Source: Raineyella antarctica
GTDB lineage: Bacteria > Actinomycetota > Actinomycetes > Propionibacteriales > Propionibacteriaceae
Direction: 5' to 3'
Length of the DNA stretch: 64,000 nucleotides
Assembly: GCF_900092135.1 (NCBI RefSeq)
Contig: NZ_FMYF01000001.1
Location: 493,778-557,777, forward strand
Shown here: positions 57,019 through 64,000 of the stretch, piece by piece
Numbering within the stretch: the stretch's first letter is position 1
Layout: each line of letters starts with the position of its first letter
Made by a program: the position numbers and the translations under genes
The notes under the pieces: generated by a model
Databases searched by the model: none
What the model saw: only the letters and a program-made list of their open reading frames with translations
What the model was told of the DNA's origin: nothing

Positions 57019-58721
57019 TGCGCGCCCGCCGGCTGCTGGCGGTCCCCGGCCTGGTCCTCGCGGCGGTGCTGGTCGCCGGCTGCTCCACCTCCGGCGGTTC
57101 GGGGAACGAGCCCAGCCCGAGCGCCGCCGACACCGGTCAGGGCGCATTCGTCGTCGCGGCAGCGGTCGACCCGATAGCGCTGGACCCGGCGGTGGTCACC
57201 GATCCGGACAGCCTGCGGATCACCCGGCAGATCTTCGAGACGCTGGTGACCCTGCCCGACAAGCCGGCCGCCGCGAGCCCGGCACCCTCCCCGACGGCCA
57301 CTGCGCGCTCCGCCTCGGCCGCGACCCAGGCCGACGTCACCACCGTCGCCCCCGGGCTGGCGACCGAGTGGGCCGCCTCCCGGCAGGGACGTACGTACAC
57401 CCTCACCCTGCGCGAGGGGGTGACCTTCCAGGACGGCACGCCGTTCGGTCCCGCCGCGGTCTGCGCGAACTTCGACCGCTGGTACACCCTGTCCGGTCGC
57501 GCCGCCGCCCCCGACGTCTCCGCGGTCTACCAGGAGGTCTTCGGTGGCTTCATCGACCAGGCCTCCCGCTACCAGGGCTGCACCGAACTGGGCCCCCACC
57601 AGGTCCGGATCGACCTCGCGACGCCGATGCCCGGGCTGCTCACCGAGCTGACCCGCCCGCAGTTCGGCATCCAGAGCCCGACCGCGATGGCCGACAACGG
57701 GGCGTACGCCACCGGCGGCGACCCGCGCACCACCTCGTACGCCACGGCGCACCCGACCGGCACCGGACCGTTCCGCTTCGGCGCCTGGGAGCCCGGCGTC
57801 CAGGTGGTGCTGCTGCGCAACCCCGACTACTGGGGCCAGAAGGCCGCCGTCGAACGGGTCCTGGTCAAGACGGTGAACGATCCCAAGGCCCGCGGTGAGC
57901 AACTGGTCAAGGGAAAGATCGACGCGTACGACCAGGTCACCGCCCTTGAGACTGCCTCGCTGACCGCCGACCCGAAGGCGGGCGTCCGGATCGAGCGCCG
58001 GGCCGCCGGCGACCTCACCTACCTCGGCCTGGACAAGGACAGCACGGCCCTGGCCGACCCGAGGATCCGCAAGGCTGTCGCGCTGGCGATCGATCCGGCG
58101 GCGATCGTTGCCCGGACCATGCCGAAGGGCTCGACCGTGGCCAATTCCCTGCTGCCCGACGACCAGGGCACGCGGACCTACCCGTACGACCCGAACCAGG
58201 CCCGCCGGCTGCTCGCCGAGGCGGGGGCGACCAACCTCAAGCTGCGGATCGGCTACCCCAGCGGGGTCCAGCAGGGCTACCTGCCGGCCCCCGAGGACCT
58301 GTACGTGGTGGTCGCCGAGCAGCTGAAGGCGGTCGGGATCACCGCTGAGCCGGTGGCGATGTCGTGGCCGGCGTTCCTGCAGATGCTCGGAGGCGAGGGC
58401 ACCCGCCCGGACCTGCACCTGATGGGCGTGGCGATGCAGACCCCCGAGCCGTCCTCCCTCGTCAGCCAACTGCTGGCCGGCGGCCCCCAGGAGTTCGGCC
58501 TGCCCTCGACCTCCTCCGAACTGGCAGGCCTGCTCTCCCAGCCCGCCGGGGCCGGACGGGACGCGGCCGTCGCGGCAGCGCAGAAGCAGCTCCTCGAGGA
58601 CCCGGTGCTGGTCCCGCTGGCCCATCCGGTCTCCGTGGTGGCCCTCGGCCCTCGGGTTCGCGACGAGCGGATCGGACCGTACGGGGCGGACCGCTGGACC
58701 TCGATCCGCGTCACCGGATAG
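57018..58721 (+). CDS. Peptide/nickel-type ABC transporter solute-binding lipoprotein (SBP family 5), orphan
   Basis: 567 residues. Lipoprotein signal with basic start, hydrophobic run and lipobox VAGC (Cys22). Family 5 features: AVDPIALDPAVVTDPDSLRI region, VAPGLATEW, TYTLTLREGVTFQDGTPF near residue 125, and GTGPFRFGAWEPG near residue 250. A Pro/Ser/Thr/Ala-rich insertion (about residues 90-112) interrupts the N-lobe. The gene shares one base with proB and lies 17 bp before proA; no permease or ATPase gene is near, so partners must be elsewhere or absent. A peptide or amino-acid-derived ligand is inference. Confidence 0.8.
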   Translation: MRARRLLAVPGLVLAAVLVAGCSTSGGSGNEPSPSAADTGQGAFVVAAAVDPIALDPAVVTDPDSLRITRQIFETLVTLPDKPAAASPAPSPTATARSASAATQADVTTVAPGLATEWAASRQGRTYTLTLREGVTFQDGTPFGPAAVCANFDRWYTLSGRAAAPDVSAVYQEVFGGFIDQASRYQGCTELGPHQVRIDLATPMPGLLTELTRPQFGIQSPTAMADNGAYATGGDPRTTSYATAHPTGTGPFRFGAWEPGVQVVLLRNPDYWGQKAAVERVLVKTVNDPKARGEQLVKGKIDAYDQVTALETASLTADPKAGVRIERRAAGDLTYLGLDKDSTALADPRIRKAVALAIDPAAIVARTMPKGSTVANSLLPDDQGTRTYPYDPNQARRLLAEAGATNLKLRIGYPSGVQQGYLPAPEDLYVVVAEQLKAVGITAEPVAMSWPAFLQMLGGEGTRPDLHLMGVAMQTPEPSSLVSQLLAGGPQEFGLPSTSSELAGLLSQPAGAGRDAAVAAAQKQLLEDPVLVPLAHPVSVVALGPRVRDERIGPYGADRWTSIRVTG

Positions 58722-58725
58722 CGGC

Positions 58726-58731
58726 TATCCT
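58726..58731 (+). promoter_or_regulatory. -10 box of a predicted leaderless proA transcript
   Basis: TATCCT ends 7 nt before the ATG at 58739 and overlaps the area just after the solute-binding protein stop. Confidence 0.5.
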
Positions 58732-58738
58732 GTCGGGC

Positions 58739-59980
58739 ATGGAGTTCCGTGACCAAGCCCTAGCCGCCCGTGAAGCCGCCCAGGTGCTGGCCGAGACCCC
58801 GACCGGGCTGAAGAACGCCGCGCTGCACGCGATGGCCAACGCCCTGCTGGAGAGCACCGACCACCTGCTGGCCTCCAACGCCGAGGACGTCCGGACCGCC
58901 GAGGCCAACGGCACGTCGGGTTCCCTGATCGACCGGCTCCGGCTGACCGAGGACCGGATCGCCGGGATGGCCGACGGCCTGCGCCAGCTGGCCGACCTGG
59001 CCGACCCGGTCGGCGATGTGGTCCGCGGTTGGACCACCGACAACGGGCTGCGGATCCGCCAGGTCCGGGTGCCGTTCGGCGTGATCGGCATCATCTACGA
59101 GGCCCGCCCCAACGTGACCGCCGATGCCGGCGGCATCTGCCTGAAGTCCGGCAACGCCTCCCTGCTGCGCGGCTCCTCCTCGACCATCCGGTCCAACGTG
59201 GCCGTCGTCGAGGCGCTGCACCGGGGCCTGCGCAGCGTCGGCCTGCCCGAGAACGCGATCCAGCTGGTCACCGGCCCCCGCGAGGTGACCGACGACATGA
59301 TGACCGCCCGCGGACTGGTCGACCTGCTGATCCCGCGCGGTGGCGCCGGACTGATCAACCACGTCGTACAGAACTCCACCGTCCCGGTGATCGAGACCGG
59401 CACCGGCAACTGCCACCTGTACGTCGACGCCGACGCCGACCTGGACATGGCCCACCGGATCATGCTGAACGCCAAGACCCAGCGGCCCAGCGTCTGCAAC
59501 GCACTGGAGACGGTGCTGGTGCACAAGGACGTCGCCGAGCGGTTCCTGCCCCGCGCCCTCTGGGAGCTGGGGGAGGCCGGGGTCACCGTGCACGGCGATA
59601 CCCGGACCGCCGGCTACAGCGCCGCCGTCGTCCCCGCCCAGGAGGCGGACTTCGAGGAGGAGTGGCTCTCCCTGGACCTGTCCGTACGGGTGGTCGACTC
59701 GATCGAGGTGGCGATCAGCCACATCCGTACGTTCACCTCCGGGCACTCCGAGACGATCATCACCGACTCGCGGCGTGCCTCGGACCGGTTCGTCGCCGCG
59801 ATCGACGCCGCCGCGGTGCTGGTCAATGCGAGCAGCCGCTTCGTCGACGGGGGAGAGTTCGGTTTCGGGGCGGAGATCGGCATCTCCACCCAGAAGCTGC
59901 ACGCCCGCGGTCCGATGGCACTGCCGGAGATGACCTCGACCAAGTACGTGGTGGAGGGCAACGGCCAGGTCCGCGGCTGA
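58739..59980 (+). CDS. proA: Gamma-glutamyl phosphate reductase
   Basis: Second step of proline synthesis, NADPH-dependent. 413 residues. Opening FRDQALAARAAAQ-like (here EFRDQALAAREAAQVL); the Rossmann/substrate region VPFGVIGIIYEARPNVT near residue 106; active-site Cys in QRPSVCNALETVLVH near residue 252; FGFGAEIGISTQKLHARGPM near the end. Short spacing from the upstream gene and a -10 box 7 nt before ATG suggest it can be transcribed alone. Confidence 0.96.
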   Translation: MEFRDQALAAREAAQVLAETPTGLKNAALHAMANALLESTDHLLASNAEDVRTAEANGTSGSLIDRLRLTEDRIAGMADGLRQLADLADPVGDVVRGWTTDNGLRIRQVRVPFGVIGIIYEARPNVTADAGGICLKSGNASLLRGSSSTIRSNVAVVEALHRGLRSVGLPENAIQLVTGPREVTDDMMTARGLVDLLIPRGGAGLINHVVQNSTVPVIETGTGNCHLYVDADADLDMAHRIMLNAKTQRPSVCNALETVLVHKDVAERFLPRALWELGEAGVTVHGDTRTAGYSAAVVPAQEADFEEEWLSLDLSVRVVDSIEVAISHIRTFTSGHSETIITDSRRASDRFVAAIDAAAVLVNASSRFVDGGEFGFGAEIGISTQKLHARGPMALPEMTSTKYVVEGNGQVRG

Positions 59981-60031
59981 TCGTTGTTCCGTCGCGGGGT
60001 CCATCGGCACGTCACAACCCGGGTGAACCGC

Positions 60032-60037
60032 TAGCAT
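60032..60037 (+). promoter_or_regulatory. -10 box before the 51-residue membrane protein gene
   Basis: TAGCAT ends 7 nt before the ATG at 60045. Confidence 0.45.
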
Positions 60038-60044
60038 GACCGGC

Positions 60045-60200
60045 ATGGACACTGCTGCTCTGACGCTCCTGGAAACGGGCCACACGCTGGTCAACCCGCT
60101 GCCCTTCCCCGTGGGGGTCTTCTTCCTGATCCCCTTCGTGATCCTGATGGCGCTGCTGGCCACCGTCCACCTGATCGGCCGGACCCGACCGCACAGCTGA
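60045..60200 (+). CDS. Predicted 51-residue single-pass membrane protein
   Basis: A short frame from ATG 60045 to TGA 60198-60200: an N-terminal part ([20 protein letters not shown]), one membrane segment of about 22 residues ([22 protein letters not shown]) and a basic tail GRTRPHS, so the C-terminus is probably cytoplasmic. It fills the proA-nadD gap with a -10 box 7 nt before the ATG. I do not recognise a family by sequence; small membrane proteins at this position are seen in other actinobacteria as far as I recall. Function unknown. Confidence 0.6.
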   Translation: MDTAALTLLETGHTLVNPLPFPVGVFFLIPFVILMALLATVHLIGRTRPHS

Positions 60201-60207
60201 TCCGTCG

Positions 60208-60855
60208 GTGGCCTCCACGCAGACCGGACTCGCGCGCCGCCCCGCAGTGATGCAGGGCCGGCGCTACCGGCTCGGGGTGATGGGCGGAACGTTCGACCCC
60301 ATCCACCACGGCCACCTCGTCGCGGCGAGCGAGGTCCTCGCGCGCTTCTCCCTCGACGAGGTCGTCTTCGTCCCCACGGGCACCCCGTGGCAGAAGAAGG
60401 ACCGTCGCGTCTCGTCCGGCGAGGACCGCTACATCATGGCCGCGATCGCGACCTCGTCGAACCCCCGCTTCACCGTCAGCAGAGTCGACATCGAGCGGGC
60501 CGGCGACACGTACACCGTCGACACGCTCAAGGACCTGCGCGAGGAACGCGGCGACGACGTGGACCTGTTCTTCATCACCGGTGCCGACGCGCTGGGCCAG
60601 ATCCTGACCTGGCGCGGGGCCGAGCGGCTGTTCCAGCTGGCACACTTCATCGGGGTCACCCGGCCCGGGGTGCGGCTGGAGGCACCCTCGGTCGAGCACC
60701 TGCCGGCCGATCGGGTGACGCTGCTCGACGTGCCGGCGCTGGCCATCTCGTCGACGGACTGCCGCAAGCGCGTCCGCGAGGGCCTGCCGATCTGGTACCT
60801 CGTGCCCGACGGCATCGTGAACTACATCAACAAACGTGGCCTCTACCAGGAGTAA
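60208..60855 (+). CDS. nadD: Nicotinate-nucleotide adenylyltransferase
   Basis: Makes deamido-NAD from nicotinate mononucleotide and ATP. 215 residues. The nucleotidyltransferase motif [20 protein letters not shown] (residues about 27-46) and C-terminal [13 protein letters not shown] (the SSTxxR motif) are clear. GTG 60208 was taken; ATG 60250 would give a more usual length before GVMGG, and no ribosome-binding site decides. It is followed 7 bp later by rsfS, the common pairing. Confidence 0.92.
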   Translation: MASTQTGLARRPAVMQGRRYRLGVMGGTFDPIHHGHLVAASEVLARFSLDEVVFVPTGTPWQKKDRRVSSGEDRYIMAAIATSSNPRFTVSRVDIERAGDTYTVDTLKDLREERGDDVDLFFITGADALGQILTWRGAERLFQLAHFIGVTRPGVRLEAPSVEHLPADRVTLLDVPALAISSTDCRKRVREGLPIWYLVPDGIVNYINKRGLYQE

Positions 60856-60862
60856 TGAATCA

Positions 60863-61231
60863 GTGACCGCTACCGAGAACGCCGTCCACCTTGCCCGCGT
60901 CGCCGCCCAGGCGGCCGCGGACAAGCTCGCCACCAACCTCGTGGCGTTCGACGTCTCGCAGCAGTTGGCCATCACCGACATCTTCCTGGTCGCCACGGCG
61001 GCCAACGATCGTCAGGTGGGTGCCGTCGTCGACGGGATCGAGGAGGCGCTGCGCGCCCATGACGTCCGCCGGACCCGGATCGAGGGCGACCGCGACCAGC
61101 GCTGGGTGCTGATCGACTTCCTCGACCTGGTCGTGCACGTGATGCAGGCCGAGGAGCGCGAGCTCTATTCCCTGGAGCGCCTCTGGGGCGACTGCCCGCG
61201 GATCGAGCTCGACGTCGAGGAGACGCGGTGA
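60863..61231 (+). CDS. rsfS: Ribosomal silencing factor RsfS
   Basis: Binds L14 and blocks subunit joining in stationary phase. 122 residues. Family blocks: LATNLVAFDVSQQLAITDIFLVATAANDRQ (parts DVSQQLAITDIFLVATA) and WVLIDFLDLVVHVMQAEERELYSLERLW near the C-terminus. GTG 60863 has AGGAG at 60848-60852. The stop overlaps the next GTG as GTGA. Confidence 0.95.
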   Translation: MTATENAVHLARVAAQAAADKLATNLVAFDVSQQLAITDIFLVATAANDRQVGAVVDGIEEALRAHDVRRTRIEGDRDQRWVLIDFLDLVVHVMQAEERELYSLERLWGDCPRIELDVEETR

Positions 61232-61842
61232 CCGCCTCCCGGCTGGTCCTGTGGCGCCACGGCGAGACCGACTGGAACGCGGTCGGCCGGATGCAGGGCC
61301 ACCTGGACATCCCGATGAACGCGACCGGCGAGCAGCAGGCCAGGGCGGCCGCCGCGGTGCTGGCCGAACGGCACCATGCCACCTCGATCGTCTCCTCCGA
61401 CCTGTCCCGCGCCCAGGGCACCGCCCGGGCGCTGGCGGAGGCGACCGGACTGCCGGTGACCACCGACGAGCGACTGCGCGAGATCAACGTCGGTGAGTGG
61501 GTCGGCCTGACCCTGACCGACATCGTCGCCGCCGACCCGAGCGTCGGCGAGGCATTGCACCGTGGCGAGGACGTCCGCCGGTCCGCGACGGGGGAGACCT
61601 CGACCGAGCTGGGTGAGCGGATCGCCGGCGCACTGCGGGACATCGTCGAGGACACCGACGACGGCGAGACCGTCGTCGTGGTCACCCACGGCATGGCCGC
61701 CCGGATCGGGTCGGTCTTCTTCGCCGGTGGCTCCTTCGACGACACCCGCCTGCTGGGTGGCGTACGCAACTGTGCCTGGATCGTGCTGGATGCGGGCAGG
61801 GACGGCGTCTGGCGGATCCGGCAGTACAACGTCCAGGCCTGA
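61228..61842 (+). CDS. Histidine phosphatase (phosphoglycerate mutase-like)
   Basis: 204 residues. Phosphohistidine motif LWRHGETDWN at residues 7-16; second motif SSDLSRAQGTARALAEATG; catalytic His in VVTHGMAAR near residue 153. Actinobacterial genes at this place behind rsfS are often glucosyl-3-phosphoglycerate phosphatase (GpgP) or broad phosphatases; I cannot choose. GTGA overlap with rsfS shows coupling. Confidence 0.85.
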   Translation: MTASRLVLWRHGETDWNAVGRMQGHLDIPMNATGEQQARAAAAVLAERHHATSIVSSDLSRAQGTARALAEATGLPVTTDERLREINVGEWVGLTLTDIVAADPSVGEALHRGEDVRRSATGETSTELGERIAGALRDIVEDTDDGETVVVVTHGMAARIGSVFFAGGSFDDTRLLGGVRNCAWIVLDAGRDGVWRIRQYNVQA

Positions 61843-61936
61843 CCCGATCACCTGCCGGCCGGGCCCCGTACGGAGCTCGTGCCAGTAGGGCACGGATCGG
61901 GCTCGCCCGGGGACCTGTCCACGCATCGGCGCGATT

Positions 61937-61965
61937 TTGCGCGGTGCCGGGGATCGCGCTAGAGT
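61937..61965 (+). promoter_or_regulatory. Candidate promoter of the tRNA-Ala genes
   Basis: TTGCGC at 61937-61942 and TAGAGT at 61960-61965 with a 17-bp spacer, 35 bp before the first tRNA. Confidence 0.6.
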
Positions 61966-62000
61966 TCTCTGGTCGGTCCGGGACGGATCGGCGCCCGCAA

Positions 62001-62073
62001 GGGGCATTGGCGCAGTTGGTAGCGCGCTTCCATGGCATGGAAGAGGTCAGGGGTTCGAATCCCCTATGCTCCA
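62001..62073 (+). tRNA. tRNA-Ala(GGC), copy 1
   Basis: 73 nt: acceptor GGGGCAT pairing with ATGCTCC (one G-T), D arm GCGCAGTTGGTAGCGC, anticodon arm CTTCC-ATGGCAT-GGAAG (anticodon GGC, reads GCC), T arm with GGGGTTCGAATCCCC, discriminator A. No CCA is encoded after it. Confidence 0.95.
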
Positions 62074-62135
62074 CTCTCTGTTGGTCCGGACCTTGGTCCG
62101 GGCATCCGGAGGATCTCCCCTCGGGGAGCGTTCCC

Positions 62136-62208
62136 GGGGCATTGGCGCAGTTGGTAGCGCGCTTCCATGGCATGGAAGAGGTCAGGGGTTCGAATCCCCT
62201 ATGCTCCA
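62136..62208 (+). tRNA. tRNA-Ala(GGC), copy 2
   Basis: Identical to copy 1 over all 73 nt, 135 bp downstream. Unlike copy 1 it is followed by an encoded CCA (62209-62211). It borders the integrase-bearing DNA. Confidence 0.95.
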
Positions 62209-62211
62209 CCA

Positions 62212-63420
62212 GATTGAAGACGTTTGAACTCGTGACCTCAGAACAGAGGTCGGCGAGGGACTGAACCCCAGATGCGGGCGTTCCGAGATGATCGGGACGC
62301 CCGTTTTCTTGTAGTGCTGAGGTCATGGGTTCGAGGTAGCCCTGACGAGGGGTCGAGCGCACAATCACGTCGAAGGGCTCCTGGATCTCGTGGTCGACAC
62401 GGATGATCCCGCCGTCGAGCATGTCGATGCGGAGGGCCTTGAAGAATGCCCGGTTCAGGCAGCCCCGGGCCTCGTCATCGGCATGCTTGTAGAGCTCGTG
62501 CGGGTTAGTGCACAGCGAGATCATCTTGTCGATCAGGTCAGCGCCGGCGCCCAGCTCGATGTCCACGTCGGCGATGCGCTGCTCAATGGCGTGGCGCTGC
62601 ATGGTGATCTCATTCATGAGGTGGCGGATCTTGTCGGGTGAACCGACCCCGCCCATCAACCCTTGCAGGAGACGGTCTTCACGCTGGCCGAGGTTCTGCA
62701 ACTCCTTATCGAGGTTGCGGCGCAGTTCGCGGCTGGTGGATTGGTACGCGTCGACAGCTTGGCGGAGTGCCTCGTGCAGCTTCTCAGCGTGCTGCTCGCC
62801 GATGCTCAGAGTGGTGTAGTGATCCTCGATGGCTCGCTCGAGCGGGAGGAGGGGAATGTAGGGCAGGTCGCAGCTGCCGTCTCTCCGACCCATGCAGGCG
62901 AAGTAGGCGTACTGGTGGTTCTTTACTTCCGTGTAGATGAGGCGGCCTTGTCGCCCCGCTTGTCGGCAACGGTCGCACCAGATGTAGCCCTTGAGGTAGT
63001 GATGCAGCTGCATCATGCGTACGTCTGCCGTGGAGCGGCTGTCGAGGACGTCTTGCACGCGGTCGAAGAGCTCCTGGTCGACGATCGCTTCGTGACGCCC
63101 TTGGTAGAGCTTGTTGTCGTAGTAGACCCACCCGGCGTAGTAAGGATCGCCGAGGACCCGTCGCACGCTGTTGCCAGATAGCGGGCGTTCGGCCCGGTAC
63201 TTGCCGGTGGGTCGGGCCGTGAGGCCCTGCTCACGTATGAGGTCGGTCAGCGCCTCGATGTTGTAGTCACCGGTGGCGTAGAGCTCGAACATCATCCGCA
63301 CGAGGGGTGCGCGCTGGGTGTCGACGGTGATGCTGTTGACGAGGCGTCCCTCGACGTCGATGCGGCTGTTGAGGTAGCCGATGGGGGCTCGGCTGAGCGT
63401 GTGAATATTCGCTTCACTGG
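62212..63420 (-). pseudogene. Large serine recombinase/integrase, truncated by an IS21-type insertion
   Basis: About 400 codons of a large serine recombinase remain: the recombinase domain (SRAPIGYLNSRIDVEGRLV, then DTQRAPLVRMMFELYATGDYN), LSGNSVRRVLGDPYYAGWVYY, the zinc ribbon with WCDRCRQAG and FACMGRRDGSC, and a coiled coil. The N-terminal catalytic resolvase domain with the active Ser is missing: upstream of about 63420 the frame enters the end of an IS21-family element. The 3' end is also odd: no stop occurs before the tRNA genes. The stretch is visibly less GC-rich than the chromosome around it, which suggests transfer. Coordinates of both ends are approximate. Confidence 0.8.
62275..62310 (+). 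terminator. Rho-independent terminator downstream of the tRNA-Ala pair
   Basis: 12-bp stem CGGGCGTTCCGA against TCGGGACGCCCG (one G-T pair), loop GATGA, then TTTTCTT on the plus strand; the only classical T-tract terminator noticed in the window. Confidence 0.82.
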
Positions 63421-64000
63421 GGTCCGCCTGTCGTGTGGTCGGGGGCCGGCGGGCTGATTCGGCAGTAGCGGGCTTGGGGGCCGGGTGTGGCGTGCTTGGG
63501 GGCCACCCTGCTTAGGCTCCTTCCGCCGTGTGTATAGGGCGCGCGGCGGAAGGAGTGGGTGTTCATGGTACGGAAGATCAGAGCGAAGCTGGTGTTGCAG
63601 TTGCGCGCCGAGGGCCTGTCCGGGCGCGCGATCGCGGCATCGCAGGCGATGTCTCGCAAGAGCGTCACGGCGGTGCTGGAGGCTGCTGATGCGGCCGGTG
63701 TCGGTTGGGAGGCGGTCGCCGACCGCCCAGAGGGCGAGGTGTATGCCCTGTTGTTCCCGGGGCGGGGGGAGCATGAGAGCGTGTTCGCCCAGCCGGACTG
63801 GGACCAGGTCCACCGCGAGATGGCCCGGGTCGGAGTGACGCTGAAGCTGCTGCACCAGGAGTACGTCGACGCGTGCGCCGTCGCCGGGGACCCGGCGATG
63901 GGCTATGACCGGTTTTGCCGGACCTACCAGCACCACGTGCTGGTCACCGGGGCGTCCTCGCGGGTCGGGCACAAGGCCGGCCAGACGGTCGAGGTCGACT
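63421..64000 (+). mobile_element. IS21-family insertion sequence, left end and start of istA (runs off the window)
   Basis: The element begins somewhere near 63395-63440, where recombinase coding ends. Between there and istA are two direct copies of GCTTGGGGGCC at 63472 and 63494 (22-bp period) plus a weaker one near 63437, in keeping with the multiple terminal repeats of IS21 elements. The right end, istB and any target duplication lie outside. Confidence 0.7.
63565..64000 (+). CDS. istA: IstA-type IS21-family transposase (5' part; 3' end outside window)
   Basis: 145 residues visible, frame open to the window edge. An N-terminal HTH region (LVLQLRAEGLSGRAIAASQAMSRKSV, shown by GLSGRAIA and MSRKSV), then HQEYVDACAVAGDPAMGYDRFCRTYQHHV and SSRVGHKAGQTVEVD, the sequence that leads into the DDE catalytic domain; the last visible Asp is probably the first catalytic acid. 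ATG 63565 has GGAAGGAG 9 nt upstream. It points away from the recombinase remnant. Confidence 0.82.
   Translation, partial: MVRKIRAKLVLQLRAEGLSGRAIAASQAMSRKSVTAVLEAADAAGVGWEAVADRPEGEVYALLFPGRGEHESVFAQPDWDQVHREMARVGVTLKLLHQEYVDACAVAGDPAMGYDRFCRTYQHHVLVTGASSRVGHKAGQTVEVD

Noticed and set aside
61682..62211. Protein reading EHRGFEPLTSSMPWKRATNCANAP twice on the minus strand
   Set aside because: This is the antisense reading of the two tRNA-Ala genes, a known source of false proteins; not a repeat domain.

Overview
The window is GC-rich chromosomal DNA of an actinobacterium (Actinomycetota). Lineage markers seen directly are RbpA, WhiA, OpcA, an ANTAR response regulator of the PdtaR type, SepF/YggT/DivIVA-domain proteins beside ftsZ, a mycothiol-type maleylpyruvate isomerase homologue, and the order ctaB<>tkt-tal-zwf-opcA. 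The gene order and the absence of sporulation or mycolate genes would suit Propionibacteriales, but that family-level guess is weak.

Layout. 1-10.8 kb: end of the division/cell-wall (dcw) cluster, ftsW-murG-murC-ftsQ-ftsZ-pgeF-sepF-yggT-divIVA-like, then a DksA/TraR-type zinc finger gene, lspA and rluD. 10.9-20.3 kb: pyk, a convergent tRNA-Leu(CAA), an ANTAR regulator with a histone-like N-terminal tail, polA, rpsA, uvrB. 20.4-26.9 kb: a methyltransferase, a leftward LysR / maleylpyruvate isomerase-like / metallo-beta-lactamase-fold module, uvrA, and a Tat/lipobox Rieske protein that overlaps the uvrA 3' end. 27-36.8 kb: a divergent membrane pyrophosphatase with a lipoprotein-like N-terminus, a glycosyltransferase, uvrC-rapZ-yvcK-whiA, and a leftward HpcH/HpaI aldolase. 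36.9-41.5 kb: gap-pgk-tpiA, a stand-alone Clp-N-like protein, secG, rbpA. 41.5-42.3 kb: a gene-free block of three different tandem repeats. 42.3-49.6 kb: leftward tkt-tal-zwf-opcA (pentose phosphate pathway) and divergent ctaB. 50-59.98 kb: rne/rng, rplU, rpmA, obg, proB, an orphan peptide-type solute-binding lipoprotein, proA. 60-61.9 kb: a 51-residue membrane protein, nadD, rsfS, a histidine phosphatase. 62-64 kb: two tandem tRNA-Ala(GGC) genes, then lower-GC mobile DNA in which an IS21-family element (istA runs off the window) has cut a large serine recombinase gene.

Most of the window is housekeeping: septum formation, envelope precursor synthesis, lower glycolysis and the oxidative pentose phosphate branch, proline synthesis, nucleotide excision repair (uvrA, uvrB, uvrC and polA within about 20 kb), translation and ribosome maturation. 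I found no phage-defence locus, biosynthetic cluster or CRISPR array. The less ordinary items are the disrupted integrase beside the tRNA-Ala pair, the repeat block next to opcA where pgl is often found, the lipobox-bearing pyrophosphatase, the AAKK-tailed ANTAR regulator, the solute-binding protein wedged between proB and proA, and a recurrent -10 box placed 6-7 nt before the start codon at nine genes, which predicts leaderless mRNAs and helps choose several starts.
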